From: Planctomycetota bacterium
GTDB lineage: Bacteria > Planctomycetota > Brocadiia > JAJRTI01
NCBI GenBank assembly: GCA_024278415.1
Contig: JAJRTI010000600.1
Coordinates: 1 to 17,653, forward strand
Direction of reading: 5' to 3'
DNA: 17,653 nucleotides
In this document: positions 7,719 through 14,443 of the stretch, piece by piece
Layout: every line of letters starts with the position of its first letter
How positions within the stretch are numbered: position 1 is the stretch's first letter
Made by a program: the position numbers and the translations under genes
Notes under the pieces: generated by a model
What the model was told of the DNA's origin: nothing
Seen by the model: only the letters and a program-made list of their open reading frames with translations
The model's database searches: none

Positions 7719-8137
7719 ATCATTGTAGCGTTTGAGATTCTTGAAGTGGCACTTCGTTCGATCCCGCTGCTGTGCTGGGGTGGCTGAATCCCAGCGGGTT
7801 CCGTATATCAGGCCAGGGTTCGCGCGCGAGGCTCGCAACCCTGGGTTTTGAGGCGCACTGCTCCTGCAATCCGGAGGTGGGCTCCGCACAAGCCGCCTCA
7901 CGAATAGCCGGAAGGCTACCTCATGATTTCGGACGCTCCAAGCAAGTTGGACGCGACACCTGACACCGTTCCCGTCTTTTCCTGCCGCGTTCCTGCCTTC
8001 GTACTCTCGTGGTCTGACCAGGCGCCTGTCGGTTTCCTGCCGTCAGCCTGCCGCTTGGTGTGCGCTTGCCCGCATTTCATTCCTTGCAAGTCTCGTTCTC
8101 ATAGACGCGGCATCGGTTAGCTCATTGGCAACGAGCG
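7719..8137. other. Gene-free spacer between rfbB promoter and signalling region
   Basis: No gene is supported here. It holds hairpin repeat copy C (7771-7860), a short hairpin TAGCC-GGAA-GGCTA (7905-7918) with a GNRA-type loop, and a short direct repeat GACACC-T-GACACC near 7955. Plus-strand reading frames across it are short and unlike known families. Confidence 0.6.
7771..7860 (+). repeat. Bipartite hairpin repeat, copy C
   Basis: This aligns with the reverse complement of 199-289 (about 88% identical by hand). The large hairpin pairs CCAGGGTT (7813-7820) with AACCCTGG (7837-7844), and the conserved tail TTTTGAGGCGCAC follows. The small upstream hairpin is degraded (GAATCCC against GGGTTCC). 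It lies upstream of the rfbB promoter, outside the polysaccharide block, in opposite orientation to copy B at the other end. Confidence 0.85.
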
Positions 8138-8154
8138 CTAGCACGATGTGCTAG
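8138..8154. promoter_or_regulatory. Inverted repeat, candidate activator (enhancer) site
   Basis: CTAGCAC and GTGCTAG form a perfect 7-bp inverted repeat with a 3-bp spacer. Its centre is about 94 bp upstream of the -24 element of the sigma-54 promoter, near position -120 from the predicted start, the usual distance for an NtrC-type enhancer site. The activator gene at 8793-10163 is the obvious candidate binder, an inference from position. No second copy was seen; a separate palindrome TGCCAATTGGCA lies at 8206-8217. Confidence 0.5.
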
Positions 8155-8239
8155 TTCGCGCGGGATTCTGGCTCTTTGAAAATGGGCTTGAGCGGCAGAA
8201 GATATTGCCAATTGGCATGTTACGGCTATGGCTGTATTG

Positions 8240-8255
8240 TGGCACGCATCATGCT
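8240..8255 (+). promoter_or_regulatory. Sigma-54 (RpoN) promoter, -24/-12
   Basis: TGGCACG, four bases, then ATGCT matches the consensus TGGCACG-N4-TTGCW at 11 of 12 defined positions, with the invariant GG (8241-8242) and GC (8253-8254) exactly 12 bp apart. The predicted start is near 8266. An NtrC-family activator is encoded in the same region, which supports a functional promoter. Confidence 0.82.
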
Positions 8256-8265
8256 AATGTGAAAT

Positions 8266-8327
8266 TGCATCGGCTCTCTCCTTGCATAGGCCCCGAGTGC
8301 CCGCCCTAGGGTACTCGGGGCCTTCTT
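8266..8327 (+). ncRNA. Predicted sigma-54-dependent small RNA (about 62 nt)
   Basis: The sigma-54 promoter is followed by about 22 nt of leader and then a strong terminator hairpin, so the default transcript would be a short RNA. The unpaired 5' part contains CTCTCTCCTT (8274-8283), whose CTCCTT is the exact complement of a Shine-Dalgarno AAGGAG. This design (sigma-54 promoter, short RNA, terminator, activator gene nearby) is known for Qrr RNAs beside luxO in Vibrio and for CrcZ in Pseudomonas; no sequence relation to those is claimed. The alternative is an attenuated leader of the receiver gene that begins 118 nt after the predicted start. Existence, ends and targets are inferred. Confidence 0.6.
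8288..8327 (+). terminator. Intrinsic terminator hairpin after the sigma-54 start
   Basis: AGGCCCCGAGT (8288-8298) pairs with ACTCGGGGCCT (8313-8323). The stem continues inward through one G-U pair and three more G-C pairs to a 6-nt loop, and TTCTT follows. It lies in the 5' region of the receiver gene, so it either ends a small RNA or limits read-through into that gene. Confidence 0.75.
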
Positions 8328-8383
8328 ATGCCCACACTTGCCGATGTGCTCTGTGTTTTTGGCCACTCACTGTGGATTCGGCG

Positions 8384-8770
8384 ATGCGTATCTGTCTTGT
8401 TGAGGACGACCCGATCATGCAGACCACGGTCCTCGACTTTGTGAGGGAGTTGGGGTATGCGGCCGGGTGTTGTGGGTGGAGCGAGTCGGTGCAGCGGGGG
8501 GAGGAGATGCTGGGGTGCGCGGACGTGCTGATCGTAGAGCCGCCCGTCTCAGGTGCTGAGGCGCTTGGCGTGATTCGTCGCATGCATCGGCTTCGGCCAA
8601 CGGCCCCCATCATTCTCATCAAGCGCGACGGCTTTGCAGTGCCGTTCAGCGATGCGATGTCGTGCGGGGTCCACGCCTACTTGCGGCAGCCCCTCCATCT
8701 TGCGGAACTCGAACTCATGCTGGCGCGGTTGGCCGAGGCGATGGAGCCGCGCGCGTCCGTGGGAGGTTAG
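8384..8770 (+). CDS. Receiver-only protein with degenerate phosphorylation site
   Basis: A 128-aa CheY-like protein with no output domain. The N-terminal MRICLVEDDP supplies the acidic cluster (Glu7, Asp8, Asp9), but the residue aligned with the phospho-acceptor Asp is Glu52 (LIVEPPVSG), the conserved Thr is Lys80 and the conserved Lys is Gln102. It is therefore unlikely to be phosphorylated normally; a Glu there can mimic the phosphorylated form. ATG 8384 is chosen because the fold starts there. An upstream in-frame ATG at 8282 would translate the terminator hairpin. The ribosome site is weak. The gene lies behind the sigma-54 promoter and converges with the activator gene (22 bp between stops), so it may modulate the kinase or activator by protein contact, which is inferred. 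Confidence 0.85.
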   Translation: MRICLVEDDPIMQTTVLDFVRELGYAAGCCGWSESVQRGEEMLGCADVLIVEPPVSGAEALGVIRRMHRLRPTAPIILIKRDGFAVPFSDAMSCGVHAYLRQPLHLAELELMLARLAEAMEPRASVGG

Positions 8771-8792
8771 AAGCAGGGCCGCGCGGCTCTCG

Positions 8793-10163
8793 CTATATGC
8801 CCAGTTTTCGCATCTTGTATCGCAGGGTCGAGTAGGGCATGTCCAGGAGCTTGCATGCTTCCCGCCGGTTCCATCGGGCTTGATCGAGCGCCGCGAGAAT
8901 GCGCTCCTCCTCCGTCTCCGCTCCCCGAGTGAGTGGGCTCACGGGAGTTCTTGTCAGCATTGGGGCGAGCGAGCGCAGGTGGCTGGCGGTGATCGGGCCG
9001 GGGCCCACCAGCATCGCCGTGCTTTCCACGACGTTGCGCAACTCGCGCGCGTTGCCGGGGTAGTCGTACCCTTCCAGCAGCTCGACCGCGTCGGCTGTGA
9101 ATCCGCCCAGCTCCTTGCCCCGCGACTCCGCGTACAGTGCAAGGAAATGTTCGGCGATGGGAAGGATGTCCTGCCTGCGCTCACGCAACGGCGGCAGGTG
9201 GATGGCGAACCGATTGAGGCGGTAGTAGAGGTCGGGCCGGAAGCGCCCTTCGTCGATCAATCGTTCGAGCGCCACATTGGTGGCCGCCACCACGCGCACG
9301 TCCACTTGGATTTCGTCCGCGCCGCCCACGCGTCGCAGGCATCGGGTCTCCAGCACGCGCAGCAAGGTGGCCTGCGCCTGCGCGGACAAGTCCGCGATCT
9401 CATCCAGGAACAGCGTGCCGCCGTCGGCCAACTCGAAGTAGCCGGGCCGGTCCACACTCGCGCCCGTGAACGAGCCCTTCACGTGGCCAAAGAGTTCGCC
9501 CTCCACAAGCGTCTCCGGCAAGGCTGGGCAACTCACCGCGATGAACGGGCTGTCCTCTGGCGCGGCCCGGAAGTGGATCTCCCGCGCGACGACTTCCTTG
9601 CCGGTGCCGGTTTCGCCAGTGATGAGGATGGTGTCGCAGTTGGCTTCCACCGCTTGCGCGATGCGTTCGCGCACCGATTCGGATGCGCGGCTCTTGCCCA
9701 CAAACTGCCGGTTGCCGGCCCGCGCAGCGGCCGCGGCCTGCATGCCCCGGATCGTTTCCTTCAGGTGGCGCCGATCCCGAAGCAATCCGCGCACGCGCCC
9801 GGCTTTCTCCAGCACCGCGTCCAGATCGGTCAATTTGATCGGCTTGGTGAGTAAATCAGCGGCGCCCAAACGCAAGGCCTGGATGGCCGTCGCCATGCTG
9901 CCATGGCCGGTGATGATGACGCACGAGAGCGCGGGCCGAATCTCCTGCGCCTTCTCCAGCACTTCCAGCCCGTCCATGCCTGGCAGGCGCACATCGAGCA
10001 GCGCGATGTCGTACTCCCGCGCGTCAAGCTTGCTCAGCGCGTCTTTGCCATTGTAGGCGGAATCAATCGTGTGGCCCAAATCCCGCAGATATGGCGTAAG
10101 CGTCTGGTGGACGATGGCCTCGTCGTCCACAAGCAGGATTCGGAGTGGGCCGTAGGTGGGCAT
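8793..10163 (-). CDS. NtrC-family sigma-54-dependent response regulator
   Basis: A 456-aa transcription activator with the full three-domain plan. The receiver (about 7-120) has LVDDE, phospho-acceptor Asp57 (LLDVRLPG), Thr85 and Lys107. The AAA+ domain has Walker A GETGTGKE (183-190), the sigma-54-contacting loop as GSFTGA (230-235, usually GAFTGA) and Walker B LFLDEI (251-256). A Fis-type helix-turn-helix ends the protein (about 421-455). It drives open-complex formation at sigma-54 promoters after phosphorylation, most likely by the kinase encoded just upstream. ATG 10163 is chosen because codons before it read through tandem repeats; no clear Shine-Dalgarno precedes it. The sigma-54 promoter at 8240 is the nearest candidate target. 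EPS-type regulators such as PrsR share this plan, but equivalence is not shown. Confidence 0.96.
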   Translation of the reverse strand: MPTYGPLRILLVDDEAIVHQTLTPYLRDLGHTIDSAYNGKDALSKLDAREYDIALLDVRLPGMDGLEVLEKAQEIRPALSCVIITGHGSMATAIQALRLGAADLLTKPIKLTDLDAVLEKAGRVRGLLRDRRHLKETIRGMQAAAAARAGNRQFVGKSRASESVRERIAQAVEANCDTILITGETGTGKEVVAREIHFRAAPEDSPFIAVSCPALPETLVEGELFGHVKGSFTGASVDRPGYFELADGGTLFLDEIADLSAQAQATLLRVLETRCLRRVGGADEIQVDVRVVAATNVALERLIDEGRFRPDLYYRLNRFAIHLPPLRERRQDILPIAEHFLALYAESRGKELGGFTADAVELLEGYDYPGNARELRNVVESTAMLVGPGPITASHLRSLAPMLTRTPVSPLTRGAETEEERILAALDQARWNRREACKLLDMPYSTLRYKMRKLGI

Positions 10164-10170
10164 GTCAGAG

Positions 10171-10259
10171 ATGGTTGATGGTTGATGGTTGATGCGGGAG
10201 GCAAGTTCAACCAATGACCAATGACCAATGACCAATGACCAGTGACCAGTGACCAGTAA
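10171..10259. repeat. Heptanucleotide tandem repeats between kinase and regulator genes
   Basis: On the plus strand, three copies of ATGGTTG (10171-10191) and seven copies of CCARTGA (10211-10259: four CCAATGA, two CCAGTGA, one CCAGTAA) fill most of the 97-bp gap between the two genes. In the minus-strand mRNA TGGTTGA can pair with any of the TCAACCA copies, so a short stem just before the regulator start can form in alternative registers. Heptamer arrays like this are known as dispersed short tandem repeats in other bacteria; a role here is not shown. Confidence 0.9.
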
Positions 10260-10260
10260 A

Positions 10261-11547
10261 TCAGTGCCCGCGCCCCGGCGGCGCGGCCGGCAACGTCATA
10301 GAGACCATTGTGCCGGCGCCGAGTTCGGACTGCACGTCGAGGGTGCCGCCGATGCTCTCGACGGTGGCTTTGCACACCGCGAGGCCAAGGCCCGAGCCGC
10401 GGCCTGGTTCCTTTGTGGTGAAGAAGGGCTCCATCACGCGGGGCATGACATCGTAAGGGATTCCGCCGCCCTTATCCTCCACCTCGACGCGCACGGTGGG
10501 GCTGCCTTCGCCGTTGGCCGCGCGTGTGCGCACGGTCACCGCGGGGGGCGCAGGCTGCGCTCCGCTGGCGATGGCGTCCTCGACTGCGTCACGCGCATTG
10601 AAGAGGATGTTGAGGATCGCCTCTTCGAGCGCGAATGGGTTGGCCACAACTGGCGGCATATCTTCGTCGAGGTCGAGCGCCCACTGCACGCCGCGGCTGC
10701 GCAGTTGCGAACCCAGCATGCCCATGGCCGCGCGAATCACGTCGTTGACCCGGACTTGGCGAACTTCGGTCTTGTCCGCGGAGCGGGCGAACATGCGCAG
10801 GTGGTTGATCGTGGCGCTCATGCGGTCGACTTGCTCGACGATAGTTCGGAGGTTCTTCTGTAGGCGCCCCTCGGGCATTTCCCACTTCCGCTCGACCGCG
10901 ATGAGCATGTGCTCCGCCAAGCCGCGGATGCCGGTGAGGGGCTGGTTCAACTCGTGGGCCATGCCGGAAGCCATCTCGCCGAGCGCTTGGAGCCGCGCGG
11001 AGCGGATGCTGAGCGCGCGTTGCTCTTCGAGTTGCTGCTCGGCTTCGCGCCAGGTGCGCGCCACGGCTTGCTGCGTTTGGTCCAGCGACGCGGCTTGCCG
11101 ATAGAGGAGCTGCTTGAGCTGCTCGTCGGCGAGGCGGAGTTCGTCCTCCGCGTGTTTGATGCGCAGCATGGAGTTGACGCACGCGGCCAGCTCCGCGGGG
11201 TGGACAGGCCGGGTCAGGAGGCTGTCGGCCCCTGCACCAAGCACGGCGGCCTTGTCTTGGGCGCTGGCGAAGTGGCTAGTGACGAGCATGACCGGTGTCC
11301 GCGCCGTGGCCTGGCCGGCCTTCAGGCGCCGGCACAGGTCGATGCCGCCCCGCGGGGGCAGGTGGGCATCCACGATGATCAGCGCGGGCGCAAGCCTCGC
11401 GGCCTGTTCCAGCGCCTCGTTGGCCGTCGACGCGGCCGCGATGCTGCAATCGGGCACGCCGCGTTCCATCATGATCTCCATGGCGCGGCGGTTGTCGGGG
11501 GCGCCGTCGACGATCAACACCATCGGCCGAGTCATAGGGGCGGTCAC
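10261..11547 (-). CDS. Soluble hybrid histidine kinase (receiver-HisKA-HATPase)
   Basis: A 428-aa cytoplasmic sensor kinase without membrane segments. An N-terminal receiver (about 9-128) has Asp60 (IIVDAHLPP) and Thr90 but carries DG in place of the second acidic residue and Arg113 instead of the conserved Lys. A coiled coil follows (about 130-185), then the H box with His198 (MASGMAHELNQPL), N box around Asn317, DKGGGIP (358-364) and GRGSGLGLA (382-390) of the ATPase. It probably phosphorylates the downstream NtrC-type regulator. The GTG start at 11547 overlaps the stop of the secreted di-heme protein gene in a GTGA, so the two are coupled; ATG 11535, with GGAG 11 nt upstream, is an alternative start. 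The input is probably another protein binding the receiver or coiled coil. Confidence 0.94.
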   Translation of the reverse strand: MTAPMTRPMVLIVDGAPDNRRAMEIMMERGVPDCSIAAASTANEALEQAARLAPALIIVDAHLPPRGGIDLCRRLKAGQATARTPVMLVTSHFASAQDKAAVLGAGADSLLTRPVHPAELAACVNSMLRIKHAEDELRLADEQLKQLLYRQAASLDQTQQAVARTWREAEQQLEEQRALSIRSARLQALGEMASGMAHELNQPLTGIRGLAEHMLIAVERKWEMPEGRLQKNLRTIVEQVDRMSATINHLRMFARSADKTEVRQVRVNDVIRAAMGMLGSQLRSRGVQWALDLDEDMPPVVANPFALEEAILNILFNARDAVEDAIASGAQPAPPAVTVRTRAANGEGSPTVRVEVEDKGGGIPYDVMPRVMEPFFTTKEPGRGSGLGLAVCKATVESIGGTLDVQSELGAGTMVSMTLPAAPPGRGH

Positions 11548-14375
11548 TCCGTGAACAGCTTCGCCATGCGTGTGCGTAACTCGATAAGCCGCTTCTCTTG
11601 GTCGTTGCTGAACGCACCTTGGCGTTGTGCATACAGATCCATCCAGGTCGCGATTCGCGCGAATTCGTCGGCGCTCAGCTTCACGTCGCCATGGCCTTTC
11701 CGCAGCATGGCCAGTACCGGGCTCGTGGCCGCGGTGCAGGCGCCAGGTGTGGAATAGCCCTGCCGGTAGCGCGTGCTGACGTGGCGCTGGAGGCTTGCGT
11801 TGCCACCCGCGTTCACGAGCGCGTCGTACGCCTTGGCCGGCGTCAGGTCGGCGCGCTTCACGGCCTTCGCATCGCCCTTGGGGTTATGGCATTGCACGCA
11901 GCGCTTGTCGAGCACCGGTTGCACGAGCTTGTCGAACCGTAGCGGCCACGAGCCTTCCGGGCCGGGCGTCAGCTTCGACGGCGCGCGGCGTGTCGCCATG
12001 AGCCGGGTGTTCACGGGCGTGGTGTTGCGCGGATCATGGCAGCCCACGCACGAGACGCGCTGGCCGGCTTGCATATACGTCGCGGTGCGCATGGTCTGCA
12101 CCGCGAGGCCGTCCGCGTCGAGCGCTTGAAAAAACACGAGCACGCCCGCGGGCATGCGGAAGTACGCGGACCCGTCGGCCGCCACCGGCGCGGTGCCGAT
12201 GACGAACTTGCCCGGGTCGTCGCGCGTGAGGCCCATGGGGGGCCGGTTCATTTGCGGCTGCGTCTTGGCCGGCACGCCCACGATGCGGATGCGCTTGACC
12301 GTGCCGCGGGCCACGCCAGCCAGGCCCTGATACACGTCTTGCACGACCACTTCAGAGAGGGGAGCTTCATCGTCCTGCACGACGGCGCTCGATAAGATCG
12401 GCGGCTTCGGCCGCGCGCGGAGGGGGATGGGATACAGGGTCGAAATCTTTGGGTCGCGGTACAGCAATTCGAGGTTGCCCCAACGGTCGTACAGGTAGAT
12501 GCCCGTCGCGTTGCCTGCTGCTTTCTTGCCCTGCTTGCGGATAGGCTGGGGGCTCCAGGCCACGAGGTAGAAGTCCTCCGACAGCGGCCAGGGGTTGGCG
12601 TAGTAGCTCGCGGGCCAGCCTTCGGTCTCAGGGAACCGCACCTCCGGGGTGAGCCGCGTGATAGGGTCTTTGCCGTCGCAGCCCACGGCGGGGTCGAACA
12701 GCACGAGGCTGCCGGCGGTGATTGCGTGGTGTGCGGACGCGGTGAAGATGAGCTTGTTCGAGTTGGGGATCGCCCGCGCCTCGAAGATGCAATGGGGCGA
12801 CTTGGTGTAGTTGCCGTACACAGCCTGCGGGTTCGTGCCGTCGGGGTTGGTCGCCCACAGGCTCATGTAGGGCATGTTGTGTCGGTCGATGTAGTCCCAC
12901 CGTGCATAGAGGATGCGGCCGTCGCGGGCGATGCTGGGCGTCCACTCGAAGTTCTCGAACGCCGAGATGGCGTGCATGCCGCGGCCGTCGGCGTTCATCA
13001 CGTGCAGCGTATACACGGCCACAGGCCGGCTATTGCCGCCGCCGCAGCGCACATAACTATCGCCGAGCGTCGCGGCCAGCGTCTTGGCTGTGTTTGCGGC
13101 GCTGCATTGAAGGAACTGCCCGCGCCGGGTCGAGAGGAACACGATGCGGCCGTCGGGCAGGTAGCGCGCGTCGAAGTCGTCGTAGCGCCCGCGGGTGAGC
13201 TGGCGCACGCCTTGTCCATCGATCCCCACTTCAAAGACGTTGTAGAAGGCGTCCTCAGGGAGGGCCTCCTTCTTCATCTTGTTGCGCACGCCGGCTACCT
13301 GGGGGTAGTACTTGCAGTGTGCGTAGAGGATGCGCTTGCCGTCGTACGACAGGTCGGGCCGCAGGAAGCTGCCGGTGGCGTCTTCGATGACGCGTCGCAG
13401 CTTGGGCGAGTTGGTCTTGTAGCTGCTCAGCCGGTAGATGCCGCCGCCGGGCCGCGACCACCAGCCGTAGTACTGGTCGGACATGTGGCTGAACGACCCC
13501 GGCTGGCGCTTGGTCACGAGGATTTCGTCGAAGTTCAGCAGCGGATTGGACAGGGCAAGCCGGCGCACGGTCCAGCGCGCTTTCATGTAAACCGCGCGGC
13601 GCGTCTCCAGAGGCGTGTCCCCGGTGAAGCCCTTCGCCTGTGCCGCGACCGCGTTGAGCGTGCGGACCGCTTGCGCGGTTTCGACGCCCAATTCATCGAG
13701 CGCCGCGGCCAGTTTGAGGCCGCGCGCGACGATGTGCTTCAGCTTGTACGTAGGAGCGCGGTTGGTCGCCACTGCCGAGGGCAGGCTGTTCGACGACCAC
13801 TGGCTCACGCTGCTCTGGTTGGCCGGCCTGCGAAGCGCGATGTTCTTCTTGGGATCGGTCTTCGCGTAGACCTCGACCTCATCCAGGTGGAGATACGCCT
13901 TGCCGGGGAGTTGGATGCGCAGCCAGCGGGCCGCTTCGCCCTTGAGGTCGACCACGAGCGGCTTCTTGTCCGTGAAGCCATAGAAGACCTTGCCGTTGTG
14001 CTGGTAGACCTGGCGCCATTGCTTGGCGTCGTCAGAGAGCAGGACGATGAGCCGGCTGGCGCGTGCGGCGACGCCATCCGTGCGGTTCCAGATTTCGACG
14101 CGATCTAGCGGCTGGGATTTCCCGAGATCCACGTGCCACCACGGCTTGTTGTTGAGATTGGTGTGGAAGGCCCACTTGCCCGTCTTACGGCCATCGACCG
14201 CGCCAGCCGCGTCTTCCCAGGTCTTGACATAGGCCTCTCGGATTGAGCCCCGGCCGCGCACGTCGTCTTGGAGCAGCCAGTCAGCCTCGACCTGCTCGCG
14301 GAACGACGCGGCGTGACCAAGGCCGGCCAGCAGCATCGCGGCCACTGCGCATGGGGCGATCGTGCGTTCTAGCAC
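11544..14375 (-). CDS. Secreted discoidin/beta-propeller/di-heme protein (hydrazine-synthase-alpha-like)
   Basis: A 943-aa exported protein. A signal peptide (LERTIAPCAVAAMLLAGLGHA, with cleavage near residue 23) leads to an F5/8C discoidin-like domain (about 45-170: WWHVDLGKSQPLDRVEIWNR to YLHLDEVEVY) and the start of a second one. A TolB/PD40-type propeller region follows (about 290-620, repeats such as PDGRIVFLST and RDGRILYARW). Two CxxCH c-type heme sites, CVGCH (776-780) and CVQCH (826-830), lie in the C-terminal part. This plan matches the HzsA-related group common in Planctomycetota and relatives. GTG 14375 is chosen because AGGAG lies 6 nt upstream and gives a proper signal peptide; longer frames lack one. 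Its stop overlaps the kinase start. No other hydrazine synthase subunit is present, so hydrazine synthesis should not be inferred; electron transfer or glycan binding is possible. Confidence 0.9.
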   Translation of the reverse strand: MLERTIAPCAVAAMLLAGLGHAASFREQVEADWLLQDDVRGRGSIREAYVKTWEDAAGAVDGRKTGKWAFHTNLNNKPWWHVDLGKSQPLDRVEIWNRTDGVAARASRLIVLLSDDAKQWRQVYQHNGKVFYGFTDKKPLVVDLKGEAARWLRIQLPGKAYLHLDEVEVYAKTDPKKNIALRRPANQSSVSQWSSNSLPSAVATNRAPTYKLKHIVARGLKLAAALDELGVETAQAVRTLNAVAAQAKGFTGDTPLETRRAVYMKARWTVRRLALSNPLLNFDEILVTKRQPGSFSHMSDQYYGWWSRPGGGIYRLSSYKTNSPKLRRVIEDATGSFLRPDLSYDGKRILYAHCKYYPQVAGVRNKMKKEALPEDAFYNVFEVGIDGQGVRQLTRGRYDDFDARYLPDGRIVFLSTRRGQFLQCSAANTAKTLAATLGDSYVRCGGGNSRPVAVYTLHVMNADGRGMHAISAFENFEWTPSIARDGRILYARWDYIDRHNMPYMSLWATNPDGTNPQAVYGNYTKSPHCIFEARAIPNSNKLIFTASAHHAITAGSLVLFDPAVGCDGKDPITRLTPEVRFPETEGWPASYYANPWPLSEDFYLVAWSPQPIRKQGKKAAGNATGIYLYDRWGNLELLYRDPKISTLYPIPLRARPKPPILSSAVVQDDEAPLSEVVVQDVYQGLAGVARGTVKRIRIVGVPAKTQPQMNRPPMGLTRDDPGKFVIGTAPVAADGSAYFRMPAGVLVFFQALDADGLAVQTMRTATYMQAGQRVSCVGCHDPRNTTPVNTRLMATRRAPSKLTPGPEGSWPLRFDKLVQPVLDKRCVQCHNPKGDAKAVKRADLTPAKAYDALVNAGGNASLQRHVSTRYRQGYSTPGACTAATSPVLAMLRKGHGDVKLSADEFARIATWMDLYAQRQGAFSNDQEKRLIELRTRMAKLFTE

Positions 14376-14406
14376 CGCAGGCTCCTCTCCTTGACAGACG
14401 CTCGCG

Positions 14407-14443
14407 ACACCCATAGCGTAGCCATGTCTGCCGGATGCGTCAA
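14407..14443 (-). promoter_or_regulatory. Predicted sigma-70 promoter of the di-heme protein/kinase/regulator operon
   Basis: On the minus strand TTGACG (14438-14443) is 17 bp from TACGCT (14415-14420). The predicted start near 14407 gives a leader of about 32 nt that contains the Shine-Dalgarno AAGGAGAGGAG before GTG 14375. The -10 has three of six consensus bases. Confidence 0.45.

Noticed and set aside
7746..7761. TGGCAC upstream of repeat C as a sigma-54 promoter
   Set aside because: The -12 position reads GA instead of GC at the required distance.
8213..8228. Second sigma-54 promoter (TGGCATG...)
   Set aside because: The GG-to-GC spacing is one base short, so it does not fit the -24/-12 rule.
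8778..8787. GCCGCGCGGC palindrome between the convergent genes as a terminator
   Set aside because: Short and without a T tract on either strand.
10164..10235. N-terminal extension of the NtrC-type regulator
   Set aside because: The extra 24 residues are a translation of the tandem heptamers; the receiver fold starts right after ATG 10163.
11544..14375. Hydrazine synthase and anammox metabolism
   Set aside because: Only an alpha-like architecture is present, with discoidin domains and shifted heme sites, and no beta/gamma subunit or hydrazine dehydrogenase nearby.
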